Under the pieces are notes generated by a model. The model ran no database searches. It had not been told where the DNA came from and saw only the letters and a list, made by a program, of their open reading frames with translations. Below are positions 27,938-36,755 of a stretch of DNA of 64,000 nt, piece after piece (the stretch's first letter is position 1; the number at the start of each line of letters is the position of its first letter). The translations under genes and the position numbers were made by a program. Origin of the DNA: Opitutus sp. ER46 (GTDB taxonomy: Bacteria > Verrucomicrobiota > Verrucomicrobiia > Opitutales > Opitutaceae); assembly GCF_003054705.1 (NCBI RefSeq), contig NZ_QAYX01000021.1, forward strand, positions 310,001-374,000, read 5' to 3'.

Positions 27938-30112
27938 CTACTCCTGCCAGACGGCGACGCCGGCGATGGGGAGTTCGCGGGCGCCGAGCAGGAGCTTCGC
28001 GTTGGTGGGGACGGGCGCGGCCTGGGGCTGGGCGGTGAAGTTCGTGGCGATCCAGAGCCCGTCGCGCCAGTCGACGACGAAGCCCTCCGGGTAAGCGGCG
28101 GGCTTGGCGCCGGCGCGGGTGAGGACGTCGCGCACGAGTTCCACCTCGAGTTCGCCGTTCAGGGAGTCGACGCCGATGTAGGTGACGCTGCCGCGGCCGA
28201 GCGGGCGCGTGATGGCGGCGAGGCCGTTGGCGTAGTACTGGTCGAGATATGTCGCGAGCGGGGTGACGCCGGCGTTGGCGCGCGGCGCGAGCACCTCGCC
28301 CCAGGTCTGCCAGGGGTGGGCGCCGCCGGGACCGCGAACCTGGCCGACGTTCGGGGCGGGCAGGGTGTCGTAGAACGAGATGTCGGCGCCGATCAGGTCG
28401 AGGATCGGCGCGGCCCACGGGCCTTCCCAGAGCTGGCCGCGGCGGTCCTTCTGGCCGGTGCGGCAGGTGAGGATGAGGTGGCCGCCCTGTTCCACGTAGC
28501 TGCGCCAGCGGGCGACGAGCTTCGCGTCGAGGAGCTGGTAGGCGGGGGCGACAACAAACGGGTAGGCGGAGATGTCGCGGTCGCCGGTGAGGATGTCGAC
28601 GGGCGCGCCGGCGCGTTTGAGCGCGGCGTAGTACTTCATCAGGTGGCCGTACGTGTCCCACGCCTTGTGCTGCTTGTGGTTATCGATGTCCCAGCGGTTC
28701 TCGTAGTCGTACAGCAGCGCGGTGCGCCGGGCGGCGTACGCGGCGGGGAGCGGGGCGCCGGGCTGGGCGACGCGGCGGAGCGCGACGATGTCCTGCATGG
28801 TCTGGGCGTATTGCAGGCCGCCGGTGGACGGGGTGACGCCGTCGGTGCCCACGAGGCCGTAGTGGTAGAGTTCGGCGCCGTAGAGCGGCTGGCGGTAGCG
28901 ATAGGCGCAGGCGAACTTGGAGCCGCTGGCGAAGATGCGCATGAGCCAGAGGCGGACGGCGCCCGGGTAAGGCTGCGGGTTGACGTCGCCCCAGTTCACC
29001 TGGCCGGGCTGGAGCTCCATGATGCCGGCCTGGCCGTTGATGCTGCGCATGAAGTCGCCGGCGAAGGACATCACGTACGGGTCGCCGAGCCGGAACCCGA
29101 GCGGGCCGCGGTTGGCGTTGCCGTGGGCAGGGTAGTGCGTCCACGAGACGACGTCGAAGTCTGCGCCGTTGAGCACGGGGTTCACGGCGCTGAAGTTGTG
29201 GATGTGGTTCGTGGTGATCCACTGCCGGTGGCCGCAATACTGGCGGAGGATGTTGGTCTGGAAGCGCAGGTAGTCGGCGGTCTCCTCGGCGAACCAGCGC
29301 TGGGCGTCGAGCATCTGGTGCGGGTTGAACTGGGCGACGTACTCCTTTTCGTTCGGCAGCCGGATCTGGCCGAAGTGCTGGTACATCTGGGACCAGAACG
29401 CGTTGCCCCAGTCGCGGTTGAGGGCGTCGATCGTGCCGTACTTGGTTTTCAACCACGCCTGGAACTTGCGCTGGGAGGACGCGCTGAAGTCCGGCTCCTT
29501 GCCGTAGTGGGTGAGCTCGTTGTCGAGTTGCCAGCCCCAGACGCGCGGGTCGTGGCCGTAGCGGCGGCCGAGCTCGTGGACGATCTTGGCCACGTAGCCG
29601 CGGTAGACGTCGGAGCTCCACGTGGCGTGCTGGCGCGTGCCGTGGATCATGGTGCGGCCGTTGGCGTCGACCATGAGAACCTCGGGGTGCTTTTCAGTGA
29701 GCCAGGCCGGGGGCGTCGGCGTGGGCGTGCAGAGGATGACCTTGAGCCCCTGGTCGGCGGACAGCTGGATGACGCGGTCGAGCCAGGCGAAGTCGAACTT
29801 CCCCTCGGTGGGCTCCATGAAGGCCCAGGCGAACTCGCCGACGTGGATGAACTCGAGCCCGAGCTCGCGGATATGGGCGATGTCGCGGGCCCACTGGTCG
29901 GCCGGCCAGGCCTCGGGGTAGTAGTACACGCCGATGTTCATCAGATCGGCGGCGGGAAACAGGAAGCGGGTGGGCTCGCTGGCCGCGGGTTTCGCGGGAG
30001 TCGTGGCGGCGGCAGCCGGCTGGGCGGTCGCGGGGGTGGCGGCGCGGGCGACGAAGGGGAGGGCGGCGAGCGTGCTGAGCGCGAGGGCGAGGCGAAGGCG
30101 TTTGGGGTGCAT
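27938..30112 (-). CDS. Exported GH42 beta-galactosidase-like enzyme
   Basis: This 724-residue glycoside hydrolase family 42 protein is predicted to release terminal beta-linked galactose. The acid/base Glu is in WGWQLDNELTHYG and the nucleophile Glu is in GIMELQPGQVNW. The N-terminal barrel starts NIGVYYYPEAWP. It has a signal peptide (about residues 1-24) followed by an Ala/Pro/Thr linker, which is unusual since most GH42 enzymes are intracellular. I chose the ATG at 30112 for that reason; the open frame to 30412 overlaps GH112. It follows GH112 on the same strand. Confidence 0.9.
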   Translation of the reverse strand: MHPKRLRLALALSTLAALPFVARAATPATAQPAAAATTPAKPAASEPTRFLFPAADLMNIGVYYYPEAWPADQWARDIAHIRELGLEFIHVGEFAWAFMEPTEGKFDFAWLDRVIQLSADQGLKVILCTPTPTPPAWLTEKHPEVLMVDANGRTMIHGTRQHATWSSDVYRGYVAKIVHELGRRYGHDPRVWGWQLDNELTHYGKEPDFSASSQRKFQAWLKTKYGTIDALNRDWGNAFWSQMYQHFGQIRLPNEKEYVAQFNPHQMLDAQRWFAEETADYLRFQTNILRQYCGHRQWITTNHIHNFSAVNPVLNGADFDVVSWTHYPAHGNANRGPLGFRLGDPYVMSFAGDFMRSINGQAGIMELQPGQVNWGDVNPQPYPGAVRLWLMRIFASGSKFACAYRYRQPLYGAELYHYGLVGTDGVTPSTGGLQYAQTMQDIVALRRVAQPGAPLPAAYAARRTALLYDYENRWDIDNHKQHKAWDTYGHLMKYYAALKRAGAPVDILTGDRDISAYPFVVAPAYQLLDAKLVARWRSYVEQGGHLILTCRTGQKDRRGQLWEGPWAAPILDLIGADISFYDTLPAPNVGQVRGPGGAHPWQTWGEVLAPRANAGVTPLATYLDQYYANGLAAITRPLGRGSVTYIGVDSLNGELEVELVRDVLTRAGAKPAAYPEGFVVDWRDGLWIATNFTAQPQAAPVPTNAKLLLGARELPIAGVAVWQE

Positions 30113-30130
30113 GGCGAAAGGGGAAAACGG

Positions 30131-30177
30131 TTCGTTCCCGGCCTCACCACCGCGACGGCGGGAGGAACGGGAACGAA
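30131..30177 (-). other. Inverted repeat between GH112 and GH42 genes
   Basis: The 10-bp arms TTCGTTCCCG (30131-30140) and CGGGAACGAA (30168-30177) are perfect complements around 27 bases that contain a smaller CCGC/GCGG pair. It lies in the 119-base gap within the two-gene unit, in the leader of GH42. It could be an attenuator or processing site. Confidence 0.5.
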
Positions 30178-30231
30178 GAGGATGACGAACCACGGGGCGG
30201 AAAGGATTACCCTGCCGCCCCGGCAGGAGGA

Positions 30232-32442
30232 CTAGACGTCGAGGATCGCGATGTCGTGCGCGGCGAGGTCGACGCGTTTCTGCGTGCGGCCGTCGGCGAG
30301 CGTGACGGTGGTCTGCTGCGGCTCGCCGGCGTTGTTGATGACGACGAGCTTTTTCTCGGCGGCGAACCAGGCGCACTCGGTGCGGACGTTGGTCGTGTTC
30401 CAGACCGGCCACGCCGCTTCCTGCGCCGCGGCCCAGAAGAGGGCGCGGTGGAGGAGCCGGGTGTTTTCGGCGGTGAACTTGAAGCCCGACAGGTACACGG
30501 CGCGGCCGCGGCCGAACGCATGCGTCGTCAGACGCGGCGTGCCCTCGCGCTCGGCGAGGACCGTCGTCGTGCCGTCGAGGACGTACGTGCCCTCGACGTC
30601 GCGACCGAGGTCCGGGGCGCTCGTGAGGTCGGCGGTGATGAAGTGGTCGGCGATGCCGGCGACGCGGCCCGCGGGGGCGGCGTACTTGTATTTGCCGTTG
30701 GCGATGCGCTCACCGCGGTCGCGGTCGACACCGAGGACGGGCGCCAGCCGGAAGAACTGGCCCGCCGTGGCGAATGCGGACGGCTCGCCGATGCCGACGA
30801 CGGCGCCGCCCTTGCCGGCCCAGTTGGTCAGGCAGGCGACGACCTCGGGATCGTTCCAGTAGTGGCCGCCGCTCCAGGCGCTGCCGTCGCGGCCGCAATT
30901 GATGATGACCTTCACGCCGCGCGGCACGCCGCTCTCCTTGAGGTCGTCGAAGCTGATGAAGGACACGTCGACCGGCAGGCCGGCGAGGGCCTCGATGACG
31001 TGGTAGAGCTCAACGCTGGCCGTGAAGTGGCCGGAGCAGGTCCAGGCGCGCAGGTCGCCCCACGCGGTCAGCACGGCGACCTTGAACGGCGCGGTGTAGG
31101 GCTTGCCGGCGGCGTGGAAGGACTTCAGCAGGCGGAACTCGCGGGCGAGCTGCTCGATGTAGTCCTGAAAGTCCGGGAACGGCTCGACGAGCGAGAGGTA
31201 GCCGCCGAGGCCGATGCGATCGATCGGCGCGCGCAGGATGCCGCGGCGGGCGTCGATCCAGAAGTTCTTCGCATCGAGTGTCGGGTTGCCGCCGGCCTTG
31301 AAGGTCGGCTCGCCCTTGAGCCCCGTCGGGAACAGGTACGGGTGCAGCCGGAGCTCGTGGGTCTTCACGCCCTGGGCGTGGGCGCAGAGGCGGACCTCGA
31401 ACGCGTTGAACACACACTTGATCAGGCCGTCGAAGCCGAACTCGGCGAACCGCGCGCTGTTGGGCTCCACGCCGATCCAGTGGTCATCGTAGAACACGTA
31501 GGCCTTCTTGCCGGCGGCGTGGACGCGGTCGATGCACTGGCGGCCGAAGGCGATGACGAAGTCGTGGATGAACGCCATGTAGTCGCGGTAGCGGCGCGAC
31601 GGGGCGTTGTGGGTGGAGTTGTAGAGCCCGCCGTTGACGAAGTCCTCGGAGGTGAGCGCGTAGCCGTAGACCTTCTTGAATTCGGTGAGGGCGCGCGGGC
31701 TGACGGTCATCGCGTAGTCACCCCAATCCGAATACACGTCGCGCAACGTGGCCTGGTTGGCGCCCCAGAACCAGGAGAAGTTGTAGAACATCGACGTGAA
31801 GCGGACCACGCGGGTGTCCGGATGGTCGGCGAGCCAGCCGTCGAGGAACTTGAGGATCACCCGCTGGGTTTCCGGATGCATCGGATCCACGGCCGCGAGG
31901 TGTTCGCGGTCGCCCCAATTGTTGGTGATGTGGTTGTACATCGAGATCTCCTCCCAGATGCGGAAGGCGAGGAAGTTCACGGTGTAGCTGTGGCCGGGAA
32001 TTGTGTCGCGGACGGTGACCGTGCCCTTGCGGACATTGAAGTCCCACGCGCGCTTGGCGACCTCGGTGCCGGTGGTGCGGTCGAACACCTGCCACCACTT
32101 CTTCGGGTCGTCTTCGACGTTGAGCACGAATTGCTCGGTGAAGTAGCCGGCGAGCGGGGTGATCGTGACGGTCTTCTTCTCCGCCACGACCGGGTAGCTC
32201 ATCAGGAAGTTCTGCTGGAGCTTGTTCCGGTTGACGCGCGCCCAGGGCTGCACGGAGCGGACCAGGCAGACGGTCGAGTAGATGTCGTAGCCGGACTGGA
32301 CGATCTCGGGCGACAGCTGGGTGCCGTCGGAATCGCGGATCGTGTCGGCGCCCCACTTCTTGGCGAGGCGCAGCGTGAGTTGCTCGTAACCGGCTTCACC
32401 GGGCAGCGTGAAATCGCCGGAATTGAGAGAGGAAGGTTGCAT
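30232..32442 (-). CDS. GH112 phosphorylase (galactosyl-HexNAc or galactosyl-rhamnose type)
   Basis: This 736-residue enzyme without a signal peptide belongs to glycoside hydrolase family 112. The family uses phosphate to split galactosyl-beta-1,3-N-acetylhexosamine or galactosyl-beta-1,4-L-rhamnose, giving galactose 1-phosphate. The segments VVRFTSMFYNFSWFWG, the acidic region around LTSEDFVNGG, and KKAYVFYDDHWIGVEP match the family. The choice of acceptor cannot be read safely. Rhamnose is favoured here because rhaB, the aldolase and a GH28 pectinase are in the same window. It is the first gene of a pair with GH42. Confidence 0.88.
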   Translation of the reverse strand: MQPSSLNSGDFTLPGEAGYEQLTLRLAKKWGADTIRDSDGTQLSPEIVQSGYDIYSTVCLVRSVQPWARVNRNKLQQNFLMSYPVVAEKKTVTITPLAGYFTEQFVLNVEDDPKKWWQVFDRTTGTEVAKRAWDFNVRKGTVTVRDTIPGHSYTVNFLAFRIWEEISMYNHITNNWGDREHLAAVDPMHPETQRVILKFLDGWLADHPDTRVVRFTSMFYNFSWFWGANQATLRDVYSDWGDYAMTVSPRALTEFKKVYGYALTSEDFVNGGLYNSTHNAPSRRYRDYMAFIHDFVIAFGRQCIDRVHAAGKKAYVFYDDHWIGVEPNSARFAEFGFDGLIKCVFNAFEVRLCAHAQGVKTHELRLHPYLFPTGLKGEPTFKAGGNPTLDAKNFWIDARRGILRAPIDRIGLGGYLSLVEPFPDFQDYIEQLAREFRLLKSFHAAGKPYTAPFKVAVLTAWGDLRAWTCSGHFTASVELYHVIEALAGLPVDVSFISFDDLKESGVPRGVKVIINCGRDGSAWSGGHYWNDPEVVACLTNWAGKGGAVVGIGEPSAFATAGQFFRLAPVLGVDRDRGERIANGKYKYAAPAGRVAGIADHFITADLTSAPDLGRDVEGTYVLDGTTTVLAEREGTPRLTTHAFGRGRAVYLSGFKFTAENTRLLHRALFWAAAQEAAWPVWNTTNVRTECAWFAAEKKLVVINNAGEPQQTTVTLADGRTQKRVDLAAHDIAILDV

Positions 32443-32544
32443 GGGAGGATGCGACGCCGGAGCTGACGACGATCAGCCCGCAGGCGCAACAGCATCGTCG
32501 GCGGGGCCGCCGCGCCGGGAAAACCCTCCGGGGGGATGACAGTC

Positions 32545-32585
32545 AGGCTTTTTCGGGGCGAGCGGGGCTCGCCCCGAAAAAGCCT
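32545..32585 (-). terminator. 18-bp perfect hairpin after nrfA
   Basis: The arms at 32545-32562 and 32568-32585 are perfect 18-bp complements (AGGCTTTTTCGGGGCGAG and its complement) around a five-base loop. It lies four bases after the nrfA stop codon and upstream of GH112. A/T tracts in the stem make it usable on both strands. It insulates the nrf and GH112 units. Confidence 0.8.
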
Positions 32586-32589
32586 ATGG

Positions 32590-34053
32590 TCAGTTGCTGG
32601 CGGTTTTGACCGGCTGGGGGGCGTGCGTCGGGGTGATCTTCGCGGCTTCGATCTCGCCCTGGCGGGCGTAGTCGATGGCTTCGGCGAGGATGCGGGCGGC
32701 CTCCTGCGAGGCATGGAAGCCCATGGAGTTCTCGGCGTAGACGAAGTCGAGGCGCCATTGGGCCTTGCGCTGCAGTTCGCGGGCGGCCTTGAGCTGCTCG
32801 GCGGAGGCGCCGGACTTCTCGGCGTTGATCAGCGCGTCGATCAGGCCGACGACGGCCACCTGGCCGCGGTCGAGCAGCAGGCGGTTGCGGTCCTGGATGG
32901 TTTCGATGCGGGCCTTGAGCTCGGTCTCGGGCACGCGGTGGCAGGTCTGGCAGGCGGCGGCGAGGTTGAGCATCGGCGAGCTGACGTGGTGGTTGCTCAC
33001 CTTGATCGCGCCTTCGCGCTGGTACGGCATGTGGCAGTCGGCGCAGGCGACGCCGGCGCGCGCGTGCACGCCCTGGCTCCACATTTCGAACTCGGGGTGC
33101 TGCGCCTTGAGGACGCCGGCGCCGGTCTCCTTGTGCGTCCAGTCCTTGTAGTTCTGGGCGTCGTAATACGCCTCGATGTTCTCCACGCGCAGGCCCTTGT
33201 CCCACGGGTTGGTCACGAGCTTCTTGTCGCCCTTGAAGTAGTACTCGTTGTGGCACTGGGCGCAGACCATGGAGCGCATCTCCTGGCGGGAAGCTTCGGT
33301 GTTGGGGTTGTATTCGCCCTGGCGGCCCTCGCGGCGCCAGCGCTCGATGCTGGGCAGGTGCGGGGTGGCGTAGTCGGAGCGGGCGAGCGCGCGGATGCCG
33401 TTGAGGAAGGCGGGCCGGGAAACGCGCAGGTTCATCGTGTCGGCCTCATGGCAGTCGATGCAGGAGACGGGATGCTCGACCAGTTTGGTGACCTCGGCGT
33501 ACGGCTGCGGACAGATGACCTCGAAACCCTTCTGGATCTGCTCCTCGCGGTGCTCCTTGCCGGCGGGCGCGCCAGCCTTGAGGCCGGCTTCGATGTAGGC
33601 GGGGATGACGGAGGCGTGGCACTGGAGGCAGGCGCCGGGTTGCTTGAACTGCTTCACGCGTTCGGTCTCGCGCTGGTCAACCAGCATGTAGGCGTGGCCG
33701 CGTTCCTCGCGGTAATCCACGGCGAAGGCGTAGCCGTTGAAGATGCGCTTCCAGGCCGGGTCACGCTCGAGGTGGGAGAACGCCTCGCTGCCGCCGTACT
33801 TGGTGTAGATCTTGTCCACCGTCCGCTTGTAGCTGTCGTACTGGCGCGGGTAATTCTTTCCCCAGAGAACGGGGTCCGTCGTGCTGTCGTCGACGTTGAC
33901 GACGCGGAATACGTGCTGCGTCGCCTCGGCCTGACGGTTCACGATGTTCTGGTAGAGCAGCAGCACCAGAAACGTGGCCAGCGCGACACCGGCGATCACG
34001 GCGACGTAGACCCAGAGGGCGACGCCACGACGGGAGGAGAAAGGCGAGTTCAT
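32590..34053 (-). CDS. nrfA: NrfA, pentahaem cytochrome c nitrite reductase
   Basis: This 487-residue periplasmic enzyme reduces nitrite to ammonium with six electrons. It has an N-terminal hydrophobic segment (about 10-34). It has five haem motifs: Cys142-His146 (CLQCH), Cys198-His202 (CIDCH), Cys264-His268 (CAQCH), Cys337-His341 (CADCH) and Cys368-His372 (CQTCH). The active-site Tyr region (CHNEYYFKG) and QHPEFEMW are present. The first motif is CxxCH, not the CxxCK of E. coli NrfA, as in some other lineages. The start at 34053 is fixed by the membrane segment. It is 52 bases after nrfH. Confidence 0.93.
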   Translation of the reverse strand: MNSPFSSRRGVALWVYVAVIAGVALATFLVLLLYQNIVNRQAEATQHVFRVVNVDDSTTDPVLWGKNYPRQYDSYKRTVDKIYTKYGGSEAFSHLERDPAWKRIFNGYAFAVDYREERGHAYMLVDQRETERVKQFKQPGACLQCHASVIPAYIEAGLKAGAPAGKEHREEQIQKGFEVICPQPYAEVTKLVEHPVSCIDCHEADTMNLRVSRPAFLNGIRALARSDYATPHLPSIERWRREGRQGEYNPNTEASRQEMRSMVCAQCHNEYYFKGDKKLVTNPWDKGLRVENIEAYYDAQNYKDWTHKETGAGVLKAQHPEFEMWSQGVHARAGVACADCHMPYQREGAIKVSNHHVSSPMLNLAAACQTCHRVPETELKARIETIQDRNRLLLDRGQVAVVGLIDALINAEKSGASAEQLKAARELQRKAQWRLDFVYAENSMGFHASQEAARILAEAIDYARQGEIEAAKITPTHAPQPVKTASN

Positions 34054-34105
34054 GAGGGAAAGAAGTCGGACGGGCGGAGTGAAGGAGGGCGGAGGTGGCG
34101 GGCGT

Positions 34106-34588
34106 TCAGATGGTCGGGCCGTGGCCGACGTCCCGGTGACAGTGGATGCAGTCGAGCATCTCGCGGCTCTTGCCGGGGTGGGTGTTGATTCCGGATACGA
34201 TCTGCTGGTGGCAGGACACGCAGTTGCGCTGCAGCACGGTGGAGTTCTTGGGGCGGATCTGGATCGGCTCGTGAAAATCCTGGAGCGTGAACCCCTTCGA
34301 GTGCCAGTAGCCGTTCTCCGCCTTCGTGAGGTACTTCCCGAGCAGATCGTGCGGGGTGTGGCAGTCGTTGCAGGTGGCGACCGCATGATGCGGCGACTTC
34401 AGCCAGCCGTCGTATTGCTCCCGCATGATGTGGCAGTTCACGCAGGCCTTCGGATCGTTCGAAAAATACGAGAGGCCGCGGGCGTAGTAGAACGTGTACG
34501 AACCCGCGCCGGCGAATAGCCCAACCGTGCTCGCCAACGCGAGCAGCAGCAGGATCTTGGTACGTGTCCGAGGTGGGGTCACGGGCAT
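34106..34588 (-). CDS. nrfH: NrfH, tetrahaem quinol-oxidising subunit
   Basis: This 160-residue membrane-anchored cytochrome of the NapC/NirT family has one N-terminal membrane helix (about 11-34). It has four haem motifs: CVNCH (49-53), CNDCH (73-77), CVSCH (123-127) and CIHCH (147-151). Met55 directly after the first motif fits the unusual Met ligand of NrfH. It passes electrons from the quinone pool to NrfA. It is the first gene of nrfHA, and an FNR-type box lies 81 bases upstream. Confidence 0.93.
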   Translation of the reverse strand: MPVTPPRTRTKILLLLALASTVGLFAGAGSYTFYYARGLSYFSNDPKACVNCHIMREQYDGWLKSPHHAVATCNDCHTPHDLLGKYLTKAENGYWHSKGFTLQDFHEPIQIRPKNSTVLQRNCVSCHQQIVSGINTHPGKSREMLDCIHCHRDVGHGPTI

Positions 34589-34662
34589 GCGGCTCAGCGT
34601 CAGTTCGGAGGTGGGATGGTCAAAGCAGAACCGCCGCTGTTCCCGGGAAACTGGCCGGGCGC

Positions 34663-34676
34663 ATGATCTGGATCAA
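34663..34676 (-). promoter_or_regulatory. FNR/CRP-type box upstream of nrfHA
   Basis: Read on the minus strand the site is TTGATCCAGATCAT. It differs at one base from the FNR consensus TTGATnnnnATCAA. Its centre is about 81 bases upstream of the nrfH start codon. FNR-type activation of nrf genes under anoxia is established in other bacteria. Confidence 0.65.
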
Positions 34677-34696
34677 GCCTGCGCGCGCGGGCAAAG

Positions 34697-34862
34697 ACGG
34701 AAAGCTGAAGCCGTCCCGGGGAAAGGCTGAAAGCTGAAGGCGGAAGGCTGAAGTCGAACTCGATTTCCGGCTTCCGGCTTCTGGCCTCTGGCATCCGGGC
34801 ATCTGGCCTCTGGCGTCCGGCCTCTGGCTTCTGGCCTCGGGCTTCCGGCTTCCGACCTCTGG
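34697..34862 (-). repeat. Heptad arrays between the esterase gene and nrfH
   Basis: From 34763 to 34862 the plus strand repeats 7-base words of the kind TCTGGCC, TCCGGCT and TCTGGCT about thirteen times. From 34697 to 34755 it has GCTGAAG-type heptads. On the minus strand the purine-rich CRGARGC heptads follow the esterase stop codon directly, then CTTCAGC words come second. The two halves are only partly complementary. The FNR box lies just beyond, on the nrfH side. Confidence 0.65.
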
Positions 34863-34865
34863 TTG

Positions 34866-36590
34866 TCAGCGACTGATGCGGAGGCGGGTGGGGCGGGCGG
34901 GAGGAATGACGACACCCGGGACGGTGATATGCCCCGTGGGGTCGACGCGGATACGCGTCGGAGCTGCGCTGTCCTGGATGACCGTAAGCTCGTCACCGGG
35001 ACGCGGGCGGAAATGCTGGACGCGGCGCAGGGTCACGTCGGTCCGCACGGGTTCGGCGCTCACGGAGGGCTCCGCTTGGAGGGTGATCTCGTAATGGTCG
35101 GGCTCGTCCACGATTCCAGACCAGTCGAGCCCGCGGTTCATCCAGCCCACGATGTCGCCCGAGGTGGGCGCACCGTCGCCGGGGTCGCGATTGGTCGAGG
35201 TGTGCGAGAACGCGGGGAAGCTCTCGTTCAGCCGGAAACGCCGCAGCCGCTTCTTCCAGCCCTTGATGTCGTCCGGCGCGTCGCGGGCGACCGTTCCGTG
35301 CGTGCCATCATTCCAATGGGCGGCGAAGCCTTGCCGGGATTCGTCGAGGGTCCGGTAGAAGCCGGGGTTGTTCGCCCACGGAATCGACGTGTCCTGCCGG
35401 CCATTCAGGATGAACAGGAACGGTAGGTCGGCGGACGCGCCGGTGACATACCGGCCGGTGTCCATCCGTTCGAGAAGACGGGCGCCATCGTCTGTCAACA
35501 GGTCCGACGCGATGGGGCCGCCCACGAGTGGCTCGAGCCGGTGGGCGGTGAAGCCGGCGGCGGCTGAGCTGGCGTAACGATACGCCACAATCGGCACATT
35601 GGCGTGGCACGCCGCGAACAACTCGGGATGCCGATAGGCGAAGGTGAGTGTGCCACACCCGCCCATCGAACTGCCGTTGCAGTACCAGCGGTTGCGGTCA
35701 GTGCGGTAGTGGCGCTGCACCCAGTCGAGAAGCCAGAGCAGCCGACGCTCGGTGTAGGCGGTCGGGACGCCCTGCGCCGTGGTCGAGCGGTCGTAAATCT
35801 GCGAACTCGTGCCATACCAGAACGTCCAAATCGCCGGAACGCCGCTGTCGCCCGCCTCCGTGAAGGGGCGGTTGATCCAGTTGCGGTCGGTGGGCCGCAC
35901 CACAACCTCGTCCTCCGCGATGCGCACGCTGAAACGGAAGGGCAGTCCCTCCCGCCAACCCATGCTGGCGTCGCCAAACATCAGATACTCGCTGCCAGCG
36001 ACCACGCCGCCCTTCGCGTGCAGTTCCATGCGGAGCGGCAGTCCCTCGCCCGCTCCCGGCGCGGGCGCCGGCGCATCGGGTTGCCAGATGGGTTCGATCG
36101 CCCGGTGCGAGACGGCGACACCCGCCGCCGTGGCGTTGCGGCCGAGGCGCACGCTCCGGTCCTCGGTGCCGTCTGGGCCGGTGGTGGTCACCGCGAAGAA
36201 CCGTGCCTCGGCGGCGGCGCTTGGCGTGTGGACGAACAAGCCGCCGCCGGGAGCGAGCCGGTCCGAGTGCGCGACGAGGCGAAAGCCGGGGGCGGCCGCG
36301 GGCTTGGCGTCCCGGGCAAACGCGGCCGGGTTCTCCCACCAGTCGGTCGCGCTGTGCGCCTCAATGTGGTGGCCGATGCGCGTGGCCGCCGCGACATCGC
36401 GGATCGGCGCCGCCGCGACGTACACGTTGAAGGTCGTGCCGGGCGGGGTGTCCGATTCCGCCCAAGTGAGGAAGACCTGGCCCTGGCGAGGCGCGGCGTG
36501 GAGCTGGCTTGCGGCTGGTTGCGCGCGGAGCGCGGCGGCCGGGAGGAGGCACGTGAGCAGAAGGGCGAGGTAACGGAGCAGCGGGTGCAT
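34866..36590 (-). CDS. Exported alpha/beta-hydrolase, probable carbohydrate esterase
   Basis: This 574-residue protein has a signal peptide (about residues 1-24). A beta-rich region of about 100 residues follows (QVFLTWAESDTPPGTTFNVYV), resembling a fibronectin type III fold. A catalytic region has the nucleophile elbow GSSMGG with Ser308 and a candidate catalytic His in WNDGTHG. The C-terminal 100 residues are beta-rich. It is a serine hydrolase acting outside the cytoplasm. A polysaccharide deacetylase or feruloyl/glucuronoyl esterase role is plausible but not shown. The start at 36590 is fixed by the signal peptide. Confidence 0.75.
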   Translation of the reverse strand: MHPLLRYLALLLTCLLPAAALRAQPAASQLHAAPRQGQVFLTWAESDTPPGTTFNVYVAAAPIRDVAAATRIGHHIEAHSATDWWENPAAFARDAKPAAAPGFRLVAHSDRLAPGGGLFVHTPSAAAEARFFAVTTTGPDGTEDRSVRLGRNATAAGVAVSHRAIEPIWQPDAPAPAPGAGEGLPLRMELHAKGGVVAGSEYLMFGDASMGWREGLPFRFSVRIAEDEVVVRPTDRNWINRPFTEAGDSGVPAIWTFWYGTSSQIYDRSTTAQGVPTAYTERRLLWLLDWVQRHYRTDRNRWYCNGSSMGGCGTLTFAYRHPELFAACHANVPIVAYRYASSAAAGFTAHRLEPLVGGPIASDLLTDDGARLLERMDTGRYVTGASADLPFLFILNGRQDTSIPWANNPGFYRTLDESRQGFAAHWNDGTHGTVARDAPDDIKGWKKRLRRFRLNESFPAFSHTSTNRDPGDGAPTSGDIVGWMNRGLDWSGIVDEPDHYEITLQAEPSVSAEPVRTDVTLRRVQHFRPRPGDELTVIQDSAAPTRIRVDPTGHITVPGVVIPPARPTRLRISR

Positions 36591-36755
36591 GGGGCGCGAG
36601 CGTGGCGGCGAAGCGGCCCGGTCGCTCAAGTACGGTGACGTGCGACGCGCTGGGACCGAGTGCAACCAGGGTAGATGATGCCCTCCGATGCTCGGCGCTG
36701 CCATTGGCCGATCGGTCAGCGGCGACCGGCCCCCGCGGGCCTCGCGGTGGCCGAC

